Shown here piece after piece: positions 8,433 to 19,264 of a DNA stretch of 64,000 nt. Position 1 is the first letter of the stretch. Every line of letters begins with the position of its first letter. The DNA comes from Eutreptiella sp. 'Long Island Sound 2002' (lineage: Eukaryota; Euglenozoa; Euglenophyceae; Eutreptiales; Eutreptiaceae), in contig OZ038385.1 of the NCBI GenBank assembly GCA_964036045.1, positions 60,731,919 to 60,795,918 of the forward strand, written 5' to 3'. The notes under the pieces were generated by a model. The model saw only the letters and a program-made list of their open reading frames with translations, was not told the DNA's origin and did no database searches. The translations under genes and the position numbers were made by a program.

Positions 8433-11012
8433 GGGACAGGCGCCCATAAGGACAGGGCACCGGAAGAGACACAACGTGGGGGCAGCAAACCACCCAAGGA
8501 CCAGGAAGGGGCAGGAGCAGGGACCGAGGCACAGAGGAAGAGGGCACCACAGCAGGCGCCACGACCCACACCCAGGAAGGGCATACCACGACGAAGGGAC
8601 CAGCGCCGCCCCAGCCCCAGCGAACACCGCACGACTCCCGGGGGGGCACCCCCCAACACGCACCGCCGAAGCAAGAATCAGACACCGTACGGATCACACC
8701 AGCGCACACCCACCAGCCATCGGAAACCACATGGGGGATGGAGGGCACACCTACACGGGGAGAACGGGCTACACCCACAGAGGGAGCCGCAGTGAACACC
8801 GCCGCGCGGCGCACCACCACGCCCTCACTGCCAGGCGACGACCCCGGCCGCCAAAAGGGCCTCCTCACAGGCACCGGAAGAGGACAAAGGCACGGCCACA
8901 GCAACCAGGGCTAGGTACCCGGACCCCGAAAGGACACGGGACCAAGGCACAGGCCCCCAGGGAGGGCAACCCCACGGACACCTACCCGACCCACCAACCC
9001 GAGCGGCACGCCCAGGCCCCGACAGCAAGGACCCAGCGAGCCACCCACACCTAACCGCACCCCCCAGCCACCAGCCAGCCACACTCCGACCCGCACTCCG
9101 CACCACGACACATGCCAGGCTGACCTCCACTGACCAACCACGGCAAAACACGAGATAGCACGGCACACCGCACCACAGCGCGCCACAGTGCAACGCGCCG
9201 CAGCACGACGCGACGCGACGCGACGCGGCACAGAGCGGCACAACACGGCACGGCTGACCCTAACCTGAAGGACTAACCGAAACAAGCCACCGCACACCAC
9301 GGAAGGTGCCGCACCAGCACGCCACACACCGGCACCGCGGGCCACACACGGGGCCACAGCGCGCCTGGCAACAACGGTGGCGGACCACCCAGAAGGTTAA
9401 AATCGGGAACGCGGAGGAGAAAGGACACGGACTTGCACAGCCCCCTAACCCAGAGCCACACGAACCTGGCTGGCGCAGCCGCCCAGCCCGCAGAGCCAGG
9501 ACCTAACACGGCAGCAAGGGGCACCGAGCCGAATGTGTACATAGCCCACCCGACCCATGGGGCCGGGACACGGCCAAGCAGAACGCAACCGCCAACAGCA
9601 ACCCGGAAGACCACACTGAATGCGGGCCAGTGCGTGCGCCAGCCCAGGGGAGGCAGAGGGAGGAACAGACAGACCCCCCTGAAGAAAAAAAACAGGGGGG
9701 GAGGGGGGGGGGGGCGAGAGAACGACCCACAGCCACCAAACCGCCCGCCAACACCACAAGAGGCGGCCAAAGCCCCCACCCAGAAGCCACCGCAGACAGG
9801 ACCCCCAAAGCGGCACAGGGGGACCACGCAGCCAAAATCGGCAACACCAAACCAGGAACAGCGGCCCACCGGGAAAAGGGACACCAAATCGCGCAGACAC
9901 ACACCACGCTAAAAAAAAAAAAGGGCCAGCAACCCAGCCCGAAAGAGAGGGGATGGGGGAAGAGGGACCACAAGGCCCGGGACAGGGACAGCCAGCAACC
10001 GACACCACAAAGCCAAAGCAAGACACGCCCAAAAAAAAAAACACACCCCGGCAACCCAACCAAGAGAAGCGGGGCACAGCCAAGACCCGGGCCGAGCACG
10101 CAGGCCCACACACCACACTCCAGCCAGGAAACGCGTGGAAACAAGCGGGGCGCGCGCACAAACACGCACCCCCGCACAGCACCCCCAACCAGGAGGTGCA
10201 GGAGACCACGCGGGACGGGCGCACGGGCACACACACACCCCAACACCCCCCCAAGGAGTGGCCGGGCGCAGCGGAAACCCAAACCCCAGCACGCACGCCC
10301 ACACCGCACACCGGAACCGGCAACGGCGGGGTGCAGGCGGAGCGTGCACGCAACCACGCACGTCCCATATACAGGCCGAAACCTAAGCCCAACCACGAAC
10401 ACCATAAACGGCAGCCGGCAAAAGAGGGACAACACCACAAACCGTACCCAAACACACCCGCCCAAGACCCCAGCCAGGACTGGCGGGGTTAACTAAACCC
10501 ACACCCGACCGCAACCCGGACCAAAACACAAACGCCACACAACAGTAGGAAACCCAGTGTCCACAGCCTGGGCACTGAGGCAGCCCGTGCCATGCAGCTG
10601 ACCCGGCCAAACGAGATCCGGAGACCGGCAGAAAGGCTGCATCCTAAGGCCTGCGCTGCTTTGGGACTCGAGGCGGAGCGTGCGACATCGAAGCACGTCG
10701 GAACCCTAGTACCAAGAACGTGCATGCATGCCTTGGGAACGGGATACGCCAGGAAGTCCGGTGAACCTCTAGAGTTCTGCCTAGAGGGGGGGACGTGCGC
10801 AAGCGCGGGGGCAGACCCTCCCGGCGAGACAAGCACGTCACGCCAACGGCGATCAGCCCTCTCGGTGTTGCCCGGGGCCGCTTTGTTGGGGGCCAACAGT
10901 CAGGTCTAGCGGGATGTAAGCCGCCTCCCCTCTTCATGCGCGGAGCCTCTTCCTGTTCGTCACAGGAGCGACGCCAGGGGGAACCATGGGGCGCCTCTCC
11001 ACAACCGAGTGC
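8433..11012 (+). other. T-depleted GC/A-rich tract, first of three
   Basis: From the end of the proline-rich ORF to about 10560 the + strand is nearly free of T; for example only two T occur in 9901-10080. It contains homopolymer runs (A11-A12 near 9911 and 10031, G13 near 9701). All long ORFs here, especially the Cys/Trp/Leu-rich minus-strand ones, are by-products of the composition. From about 10560 to 11012 composition becomes more balanced and leads into the ACCT tail. No known domain was seen. Confidence 0.7.
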
Positions 11013-11032
11013 ACCTACCTACCTACCTACCT
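11013..11032 (+). repeat. (ACCT)5 tail of the first T-poor element
   Basis: Five exact ACCT units. A shorter tract of the same unit ends the second T-poor element at 22654-22668, and the two upstream sequences share a CCGCTTTGT-GGGGGC stretch (10877-10894 and 22560-22575). A short tandem tail at the 3' end is typical of non-LTR retrotransposons and SINEs, so I read it as the element terminus. Confidence 0.5.
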
Positions 11033-11106
11033 TGTTGTACGGTTGTTCTGGTTTGTATTCTGGTTTGCGTTGGTGGGATGGTGTTCCTGCTTGCTTGATG
11101 TTCAAG
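11033..11106. other. Short spacer between ACCT tail and 266-bp direct repeat
   Basis: GT-rich sequence with no ORF or motif. It is not shared with the second copy of the 6.5-kb repeat. Confidence 0.5.
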
Positions 11107-11372
11107 TGTAAGCGACAAGATTATCCCACAGCCTCGACGCGCATAAGAAACTGCACAATCCAATCTCTTGTAACTCAGATTGTTATACCCTTTGTCCGGG
11201 TCATGTCGTCTCTACACAACGATGATATCAATAATAAAACACATACAAACATGTACAAATACACATGAAATCTCATCTTTCGTAATCTCGGTGTAATCTT
11301 TATGTGCACTCACGCGCGACCTACATCTTGCAACTATCGCGACCACAAGCGCTGCAACTCATTCCAATTACA
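11107..11372 (+). repeat. 266-bp TG...CA direct repeat, left copy (LTR-like)
   Basis: Begins TGTAAGCGAC and ends ATTACA. The right copy at 13407-13672 has the same ends and the same length, differing by scattered substitutions. Flanks are TCAAG before the left copy and TTAAG after the right copy, a 4-of-5 match that could be an aged 5-bp target duplication. No obvious primer-binding site follows at 11373. It could be an LTR of a small non-autonomous element or simply a duplicated segment. Confidence 0.5.
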
Positions 11373-12916
11373 CTTCCCTCCTAAGACGTAACATACACCT
11401 GTGCAAGGGTCTGATAATGAACAATTTCACGAGATGAGTTGTTGTGCCATTTACAAACTGATGGGTGCCCACAAAAAGTTTTATATGTGATCAAATACAC
11501 CATGGGGTCAGATCTAGACCTACACGTTCGCCTACCAAGCTTCAGGACCCCTGCCCCTAGCTGTCTAAGGTGGGCCTACCATGCCTCAGGGCGTAGCCGT
11601 TCAAACTGTTGTACAACATGCTTCACTGACCTTAGCTTTCTACAGACTAGTGTGCTATGCCTCAACTCCTAGCCGTCTAGGCCTGAGTGTCTATCATACA
11701 ATATTTTGTTAAGTTGGCTTGAGCATTGGTGTTGAGTTGTACAAACAAATGGCAACCCATACGGCAAAATACAATAAAGTACAACATCAATGGCGGCTTT
11801 TGTATTGTTTCAAATAGCTTGGCTTTTGCTACTGCACCTGCAAAGAATATTTTGCTCCAAAAGTGCACTGCTGCTGTTTTTCCAAACACTTTTCACAAAA
11901 AGGTACCAGCGGTGGCATGGCTACTCAAATGCAAAAACAAAATTCCTCGCGGCGCACATCCAGAGACTAAAACTGTTTTCAGTACCCGTAAAAGCAGTTT
12001 CCATGCCCCCACGTGACAAGGGCAGAGTGGCCCGGGTTCCAACCAGCGCCACTGTCAAAACCAATTCTTTGCGATCATTGCAAGGACAAAAACGCAAAGA
12101 AAAAAGAGCAAACACGTTCCACACAAACAGTGCAGAATTCCAAAGCTTCGCAGCCACACCAGCTCAAGGACGCACCAAAGTCCACTGAATGCATGTCAGT
12201 CAAAATAGAAAATGCTGGGTGCAAAACTTTCAAACAGGGCACTGCACTGGCAGTCCCTTCACGAGTATAGAAAAACGAAACGGCCACTAAAAAACAGATG
12301 CAGTCCCAAATCCCAAGTGCCCAAGGCACAGAAGGGCTTCTTATGAGAAACTTAAGGCAAACTTGACAATATATGCATACTAACCATCGCAAACCACTCG
12401 GCGGCTCAGGCTGCCGGCGCCTCAGTGACATACATTCTTTTCTCATCAACTCATTTACAATGACATTCACATCCACGGTTAAAACAAGTCACCCCTGAGA
12501 GCTGAGGGTGCGGGCACATATGACGCGCATGCATATCGACTATGCACCCACGCCCATAAGTAGACGAGCACAGACATCAACACACACCCTCAGAGATCAT
12601 GCAACCCTCGTGTTCTCAAGCTTCTCTACTCACGCGTGGATGTGCAAGCAAATCAACACTCAAGCACGCGGAACACTGCCTTTTACATTTTGTTTCTCCA
12701 CCTAGTCCTTTTACCTCGCACTCTGGGCGCTCCATCTCCTGCGCAACGTGGCAGGAACACGTCATTGCTTGCGCCGGCGCCCTCCTTGGAGCTGTGCGCG
12801 ACTGGCTCCATCGCGTCCAAGGCTGACTTGAAGTCCTCCCAGAAGCTGTCAGCAGCTGCCTGGTCTCCGTGCGCATGTGGGACGAACTGTGCAGCGCCTG
12901 CGTCCTTGACTTTGCC

Positions 12917-13392
12917 CTAGGCGTTCGGCGCCTCGGTCGCCACGTTGGTTTGCGCGTTCAGCGCCTCCTTTGCTCCTGAAAAACTTTCTTGGAAGCAATC
13001 ACTCATGTGTTGCTGTTGTTTTTGCACCCACAAGGCTTGTTCGATGCCGCCGGCTCTGCACTCCCAAAGGTCGCCTCTCCTCTCTTCTCTACCCTTGCGA
13101 TACCTCTCTGCTCTAGCGTTTCTCGGCTGCACACAAAATCGGCGGCTGATTCCATGAGTCGCAGTCCCTTGTTTACGGCGTGTATGGCACAAGCTCTCAA
13201 TGCTCTCTCTGGCGGTATTCCTCGTGCCGATCCCTCTGTGCCACTCATGATTCCTCTCGCCAGCAGCTCATCGCAGTACTCGACGATCTTGTTGTTGTCC
13301 AACATGTTGAGCAAGCGCCACCGCAAAAGGTCTTCAGGGAATCCTTGGCAGCGTCGGCAACGGAACCCCAGCTGCCTTTCACAACCCGGAAC
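12917..13392 (-). pseudogene. Decayed minus-strand ORF inside copy 1, unknown function
   Basis: Open on the minus strand from 13392. The first stretch includes two CxxC-like cysteines (FRCRRCQGF), then LLRWRLLNMLD, EYCDELLARGIMSG and RACAIHAVNKGLRLME. Compared with copy 2 (47795-48199), copy 1 has lost one base near 13131 (CACACAAAA versus CACAGCAAAA), which moves the frame after AADF. The downstream part continues in another frame to a TAG at 12917-12919. An AG just upstream of 13392 could be a splice acceptor, so this may be a captured exon. I do not recognise the family. Confidence 0.45.
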
Positions 13393-13406
13393 TTAGGTAA
13401 CAATCT

Positions 13407-13672
13407 TGTAAGCGACAGGATTATTCCACAGCCTGGACACGCATAAAAAACTGCACAATCCCATCGCTTGGAACTCAGATTGTTATACCCTTTATCCGCG
13501 TCATGTCATATCTACACAACAATGATATCAGTGATAAAAAACATACAAACATGTACAAATACACATGAAATTTCATCATTTGTAATCTCGGTTTAATCTT
13601 TATGTGCACTCACGCGCGACCTACATTCTACAACTATCGTGACCGCAAGCGCTGCAACTCATTCCCATTACA
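13407..13672 (+). repeat. 266-bp TG...CA direct repeat, right copy (LTR-like)
   Basis: Same ends and length as 11107-11372. The equivalent in the second 6.5-kb copy is 48214-48479, also 266 bp. Confidence 0.5.
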
Positions 13673-13964
13673 TTAAGTTGATGAAAAGCTTGATGGATTT
13701 TCTCCAAGTTCAACATGACAAAGTAGAGAAGCCAAGCCGCCCCAATACCGGAACAAAATTGAAGTCACGTAACAATCTTTCCACTTCAAAGCATAAGTAG
13801 CAAAAGAGGGACTGCACAACGAACAATGCAGGTCTAAATACCAAGCTTCAAGTAATTGGAAACAAAGCAATGGATTTTTAGAGTGAAAGCAGGCATAAGT
13901 GTGGTCCCAAGGATAGTCCCAAGCACTACATGTGCACTCATTGAGGTACAATGGAGTTGGTTAG

Positions 13965-14375
13965 GAATCTAGGGCATGGAGGTTGTCACAGACACAGGCC
14001 TTGGCTTGGCTAGCTTGGCCAAGCAACTGAATTCTAGATTAATTAAAAATTAGCAACACAGTAAGTAGGTGAAACAGTTGGGTATACCGGTCCGGAGGTT
14101 GGTGACCACTAGGCTTAAGCTACGAGGCCCAAGGCATCAAGTGCATGTTTCATTTTGGTATAACTTAATGAAGGAACATACCTCCGCGCACTTGAGTGGT
14201 AGGGGTGAGCTTCATGGGTGGGCTAGGGTTATGTCCCTAGTTACTTTGAAGAGCATACTTTAAGCTTCAAAAGGGTGATAAAAGTCATGAAGTGCCAGTC
14301 TTCATTACTTCTCAAAGAATAGCGGGGGGGTTGGCCTGGATCAAGTACCCCACAAAAGACATGGTAGTGACGTTT
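13965..14375 (-). repeat. SINE-like repeat block, copy A
   Basis: The block matches 48772-49180 closely and, in opposite orientation, 30207-30635 at lower identity (roughly three quarters by eye). Shared landmarks are TTGGCCAAGCAACTGAATTC, the CACTAGGCTTAA segment, TTGAGTGGTAGGGGTGA and TGGCCTGGATCAAG. On the minus strand it contains AAGCCTAGTGG (14107-14117), close to the tRNA box A consensus, so I orient it as minus. A convincing box B is not seen in this copy. Confidence 0.45.
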
Positions 14376-17300
14376 GTTAAACTCCCTTGGAGTACTAGTT
14401 GATCAAGCTAGTAGGACCATAAAAAACGGCGCAAATTACCCTGAAAGTACCTCAGAAAATGCTTCAAACCAGCAATTGACACACTCATCAGTTCATAGAA
14501 GCCTATCACACTGCACGTACCATTCAAAACGGTGTAATGTACTGTGTATGATGGCCCCACGAAGGAGCATTTCTGAAACGTCGCCGGCGCGGGGCGGAAA
14601 CTTTTGATAAAAGCTTTGGGGTTGATGTGATGCAACCCAAGACCTCCTCCCTAGAGTACACATGGTTACCCACTGGGGTATGGTCGAACGTGCTAATGCG
14701 GACGGCCATCGCTGCATAAAAAGCGTTTTAGTAAACGTCTTGACCAAGGGTCAAGGCGGAGGAATACTCCTAATGGACTGCACAAGACTCCAGGAGCTGA
14801 CAACAACCAGAAATGAGACCAACAGGGTGTGAATCCTGCGGTTTAGGGGAAGGGTTAGCAATTTCAAAAGTGAAATCGCTAAAATTTGACGTAAGAAGGT
14901 TGAAAATTGTCAAATTTAGTCCAAAACTCGCAGTCGCAGAAAAGCGTAACAGAGCCGCGCCTGAGAACAGGGACCACGGAAGCCAAACGGGTCCTCTGGC
15001 ACAAGGTGTGAGCCGTGTCTTCGAAAGCTTTGAAAAGGAATTTTTGAAGAGTTGCATCAAAAATTTAGCCACTTTAGCGGAACAAAGCTGGGCATAAAAG
15101 GAAATGAAACCCGTTGCCAAATTTCTTGTCTCTACTTTTGCTGGTCATTATGAAAGCAATTGCAAAGGCGAAAACTGTTTTTGCACCTCTATAGTGGGGA
15201 GAATCTACCGGTTCATTTGCTGGTCTTGTTTCTCACCGGGACATGGAAGTTGCTGATTGATTTCATGTGCAACATGTGAAAAGGAATGCCACTCTACTAT
15301 GTTAATGTTGTGAGTTGTTCTTACAAAATTGGGTCCACTAGCTATCGATGTCAACTTGGGTGTGCAGACGTCAATCTCGTTGAGTTGCGCTCTACCCAAA
15401 ATGCCGCTTAACTCTGGATCAATTCGCTTGTGATTGCACTTCAGAAGAACAATCATTAACTCCCAATCATTGTTGCCGAAAAACTCGTTGCCTAGTCACG
15501 CAAACGCAATGCTTGGAGTATGAACGCGGAGTCTATGCATAAATGCATGCATGCCTGCATCCTTCTTAACGGAGACACGCGAGAATACACACATAGCAAA
15601 ACATCACAGTTTATTGTACTATTTGTCCATCCCAAAAAAGTAGCCCGGTGGTGGACATGCATGAAAAAGTCCCTGCAGGGGTGTCTGGCGGGGGCTACTG
15701 CGACTTTTTCTGTTCTAATGTCTCCCTGCCCGCCCCTCCAAGAAAATCACCCCAGTTTAGGTGCAACCAAAACACTTTCTAGGCGAATCTTTGCACTGCG
15801 CGCGCATTGCGTGCTACTTTTAGATTACTTTCCCCGAGAAGATCCCCTAGGCACGTCCCTTGGAAACACCCCTAGAATTGGGCGGGCCAGACTGAACTGG
15901 AGGGCACGTTGAGGCGGACATTCCCGGTTCCTGCGGCACTGGTGAAAAACCAACAGCCTTATGGGAAGAACTTCACTGTGCATTGGGCAGTAGAGATGGA
16001 AGGCAGTGAGGTGAAGAATCTGAACTGGGGATGGCAACAGAGATGTACTCCATCTTGCATTACCGATTCACCACTCTCAGCCCATCCCAGTAGTATTCCA
16101 ATTGGAAGAGTCCATCCCATCGCAACCACTGTGGCAGGGTGTCGCAAACCATTGGAGCGGGTGTAGAACACCGTATTCCCTATACCGAGATCCATGGAGA
16201 AAGTCAGCCCGAGAAATCAGGAAACGGGTATGATATCCTGCAGCAAGCATCCCGAAAACTTATCACCGTATCAATCAATCCAGAAAAAAGAGTACATGTG
16301 GTAGAAATAGGTAAACAAATATGTTCAACAAGGTACAAATGGGTGAAACAAGGGCCAAATTTTGGCACTGTGTGTGCAGTGCGTGCATGCTGCGCACGCA
16401 AAAGCTGAGATACTCCCCAAAGAATACCTATCACCTGTCCAGCAGCACGGCGAAGCAGCAAAGCCGATATGAGAACAACGAAGCTACCTTCAAATTTGGT
16501 ATTCAACTGCGGTTATCAACAAGCCACTTAGCCTTGTAAGAAACAACTATGCCTTTGAACTCCGCTGGCCGCGGAACCTTGCCGACTTCTCCAACCATCA
16601 GCCTGACATAGGCTTTCAAGTTAGGAGAAATCCTTGCACTGCGCGCGCATTGTGCGCTACCTTTAGAGTAGGTCCTCCATGAAAAACCCCAAAGCACACC
16701 CCTTCCGAATGCCCCCAAATTTAGGTCACCCAAATTGCCCTAGCTGAAGACAAATGCCAGCTACCTTCCCCCCACATAATACATCATGCAAAATGCGGAA
16801 AGACACACACATATCCCTTTTTCTGTTCAATTATCAACTAAGTACAAAATCAAAATGCTCCGGAGTGGCGGCATTTGAAAGCTCATTAACCCTACCAGCT
16901 AGTGCCAAAGCCTCATATGTGTCCACCCCATCCTCAACTGGACCGGGGTGAAAGTGGCTTATAGGAGGGAATCCACTTCAAACTCCGATTTCCAGTTGTG
17001 GTACAACCACGCATCCTTATCAGCAGTAATGCGGCCTCGCATACGGCATTCGACTGTGGTCAGGCAAAAACCGGGGAGTCCGTCACCCAAACTCAAAAGC
17101 TCACACCAAAGTGTGGGAGTCCATGGTGGGGATGAGCAAAAAAGTGTGAAAAAGGGCGGAAATGGGTGAAAATGGGTGAAAATCCAAAAATTCCATATCC
17201 CCAATGTGGAAGAAGCATCAAAACCTACGCTAGGGGCAAGAGTGATGCCCCCTAGTATCATAAAGTATGAGTCTCCAATACGGCTAGACGCCCAAATAGT

Positions 17301-17683
17301 TGCACTGCGCGCGCACTGCGCGCGCACTGCACTAAAAGCGCCTCCTTAGACAAGGTAAGACTCATCCACTGCGGCTGTGGTCGTTCAAGGGCCTTGTTCA
17401 ACTCCGGCACAGACAGAAGACAGAGGGTCGGACCCTCCTCCATTGATGCCCTGGACAGCTGCTCGCGTAGCTGCTGAATTTCTCTGGCTTGTTCAGCAGT
17501 CCTCTCCTCTGCTGAGGCCTTAAGCTGATGGGAGTGGGAACGTGGTTGCATGTCATGCCTGTCCATGGCACTCATTGAACACAAATTCACACAAAAACTA
17601 CCTAAGTAGGGAGGTGCAGCTGGTTGAAAATGGGCCAACACGGGGGACCATTCAAATATGCCACATCCTAAATGCTTAGGCTA
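14376..17683. other. Rest of 6.5-kb repeat copy 1, no recognised gene
   Basis: About 3.3 kb of moderately AT-rich sequence. ORFs up to 130 codons occur (15520-15912 +) and are preserved in copy 2, but the two copies are so alike that conservation is not informative. The GC-rich motif GCACTGCGCGCGCA recurs at 15793, 16636 and 17302. Confidence 0.5.
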
Positions 17684-17857
17684 AGAAAACCGCCACGACC
17701 TGCTCGGTGCCCCAGCAACAGGAGCCCTCCACGGAGTAGAGGCCTGGGGGAAACCCTGGCACCGCCTCACGGCACCCCTCCCCGACTAGCGCCGCGCTGG
17801 ACCAGGACCGGGTGACCATGGCCGCCCCACCACCCCCCGCCGCCGCAGCAAAGGGGC

Positions 17858-19264
17858 ATGGGTCCCTTCGACAACGCGGAACTGAGAGCGCTCTACGGCA
17901 TCCACGCATCCACACCCTCGAGCGAGCTGGTGGCAACCCTCCGGGAACACCTCCGTGATGTCAGCCCGAACAGGCTCTTCGCAGTGATCCCCCTGCCACA
18001 CGCCGCAACAACGGAAATCTTTGTGCGGCAGCTCCAGGCACTCATCACCCCCGGGGCACAGGTCTCCGACGACCTTGTTGAAGCGTGGATCTGGTGGTTT
18101 AACACCCACAAACCAGCCCAGGGGGGCGTGTGGGTCCCACACCTGGGCTGGGTACACACGCTCATAGCACCGCCGACGGACCCCAGACCCGCGCCCAGCA
18201 CCGGGGGCCGGGAGCCGGCTGCCCCGCCACCGAGGCCCGAAACCCTCCGTATCCCGCCGTACGAAGCCCTGGCGGCATGGGAAAGCGGGACCGCCCGTGA
18301 CAGGGGGCGCAACCTCACGAGCCTGGCGGCGCGCTACCCGGAGACGGCGCGCGCAGCGTCCCCGCCGCGCGAACGTGACCCCAACACCATCGCCATGATC
18401 GTGTTGGAGAATGGCCACTTCTGCCAAGTGCGGATCATCCCGCACCCGCAGGAGAGCCACTGGGGCTAGGAGGCCATCGACTCCGTGCTCCTGGCGACCA
18501 CGGCCCTGCCGGACAGCCCCACCCCCCTGCTTCCAGGCCAGCCCCCGGACCCCCTGACGGCCATCGTGTCGGGGACGGCCGGCACTTGGCACCCAGGCCA
18601 CGCCCTCTACTGCCTCTGGCGGTGGGCGCAGCGCCGCTGGCCACACACCAGGGTATGGTCAGCGACGTGGAGGTTCTACGTCGACGGCCGGCAGCAGTTG
18701 GAAGCCATCCCGGAACGGACAGCAGAGACCCCCACTGCGCCCAACCTGTGCCCCGCTCTGGTGATCCACCAGATCCGGGCGCGGGCACTGGGCGAGCAAC
18801 TGCAGCCCGCCATTCGCACTGAGACGGAGGCCCAGGCCGCACACGAGGCCCTTGTGCACGAAATCTTCAGTGCCCTCCGCAGCGCCTTCTGCGACGCGTG
18901 GGAAACCCCCCAGGGCCCTGAGCCGCAGCCGGCCACAGGACCTGGAGCGACGACGCACAGCCGCACACACGCGACGCGAGTCCCGCACTGGCCATGCGCA
19001 AGGGAGGAGACGACACGGCGGCCGCGGGATCACCTCCTCCCGGCGGAGGACCCGGCGATGGGTATCACACCAACGGCTGCGGAGTCGGCCATGAACCACG
19101 ACGACCCCGGGCGAGCCAACCTCGCCCAAAAGGACCCCCTCGTACAACCCAACAACGCGCGGCCGCGCAACACACTCCAGCAACGCCTGTCGGTCGGGCA
19201 CACCAGCGGGGAAGACGTCAACTTGCCCTGCACGTGCAACGGACACCCAAAGAGTAGAGGCTAG
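17858..19264 (+). pseudogene. Long ORF broken by one TAG, weakly protease-like, unknown function
   Basis: Both halves (17858-18466 and 18470-19264) are in one frame separated only by TAG at 18467-18469, so a single base change would explain the break. Non-repetitive, protein-like content includes PNRLFAVIPLPHA, LVEAWIWWFN, GGVWVPHLGWVHT, IAMIVLENGHFCQ and, across the stop, SHW...EAIDS. An HW followed by DS is reminiscent of the C48/Ulp1 cysteine-protease core carried by some transposons, but I see no clear catalytic Cys, so this is only a suggestion. The second half has ALYCLWRWAQRRWP and a His/Arg-rich end. The last part (from about 18750) is duplicated in tandem downstream. Confidence 0.4.

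Larger units (their letters stand above)
11188..17683 (+). repeat. 6.5-kb dispersed repeat, copy 1
   Basis: This segment matches 45994-52479 nearly base for base (6496 vs 6486 bp, my estimate mid-90s percent identity or better, offset 34806 at the left end and 34796 at the right). The left border falls inside the 266-bp direct repeat and the right border is abrupt at TTAGGCTA, where copy 1 runs into the second T-poor element. Contents: a 2.0-kb interval between the 266-bp repeats holding a decayed minus-strand ORF, a SINE-like block near 13965-14375, and several copies of a GCACTGCGCGCGCA motif. Confidence 0.9.

Noticed and set aside
8433-10500. Large minus-strand ORFs rich in Cys, Trp, Leu and Val, resembling membrane proteins
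   Set aside because: They are produced by the lack of T on the opposite strand (no TAA/TAG/TGA on minus without A); several frames are open at once and none has domain structure.
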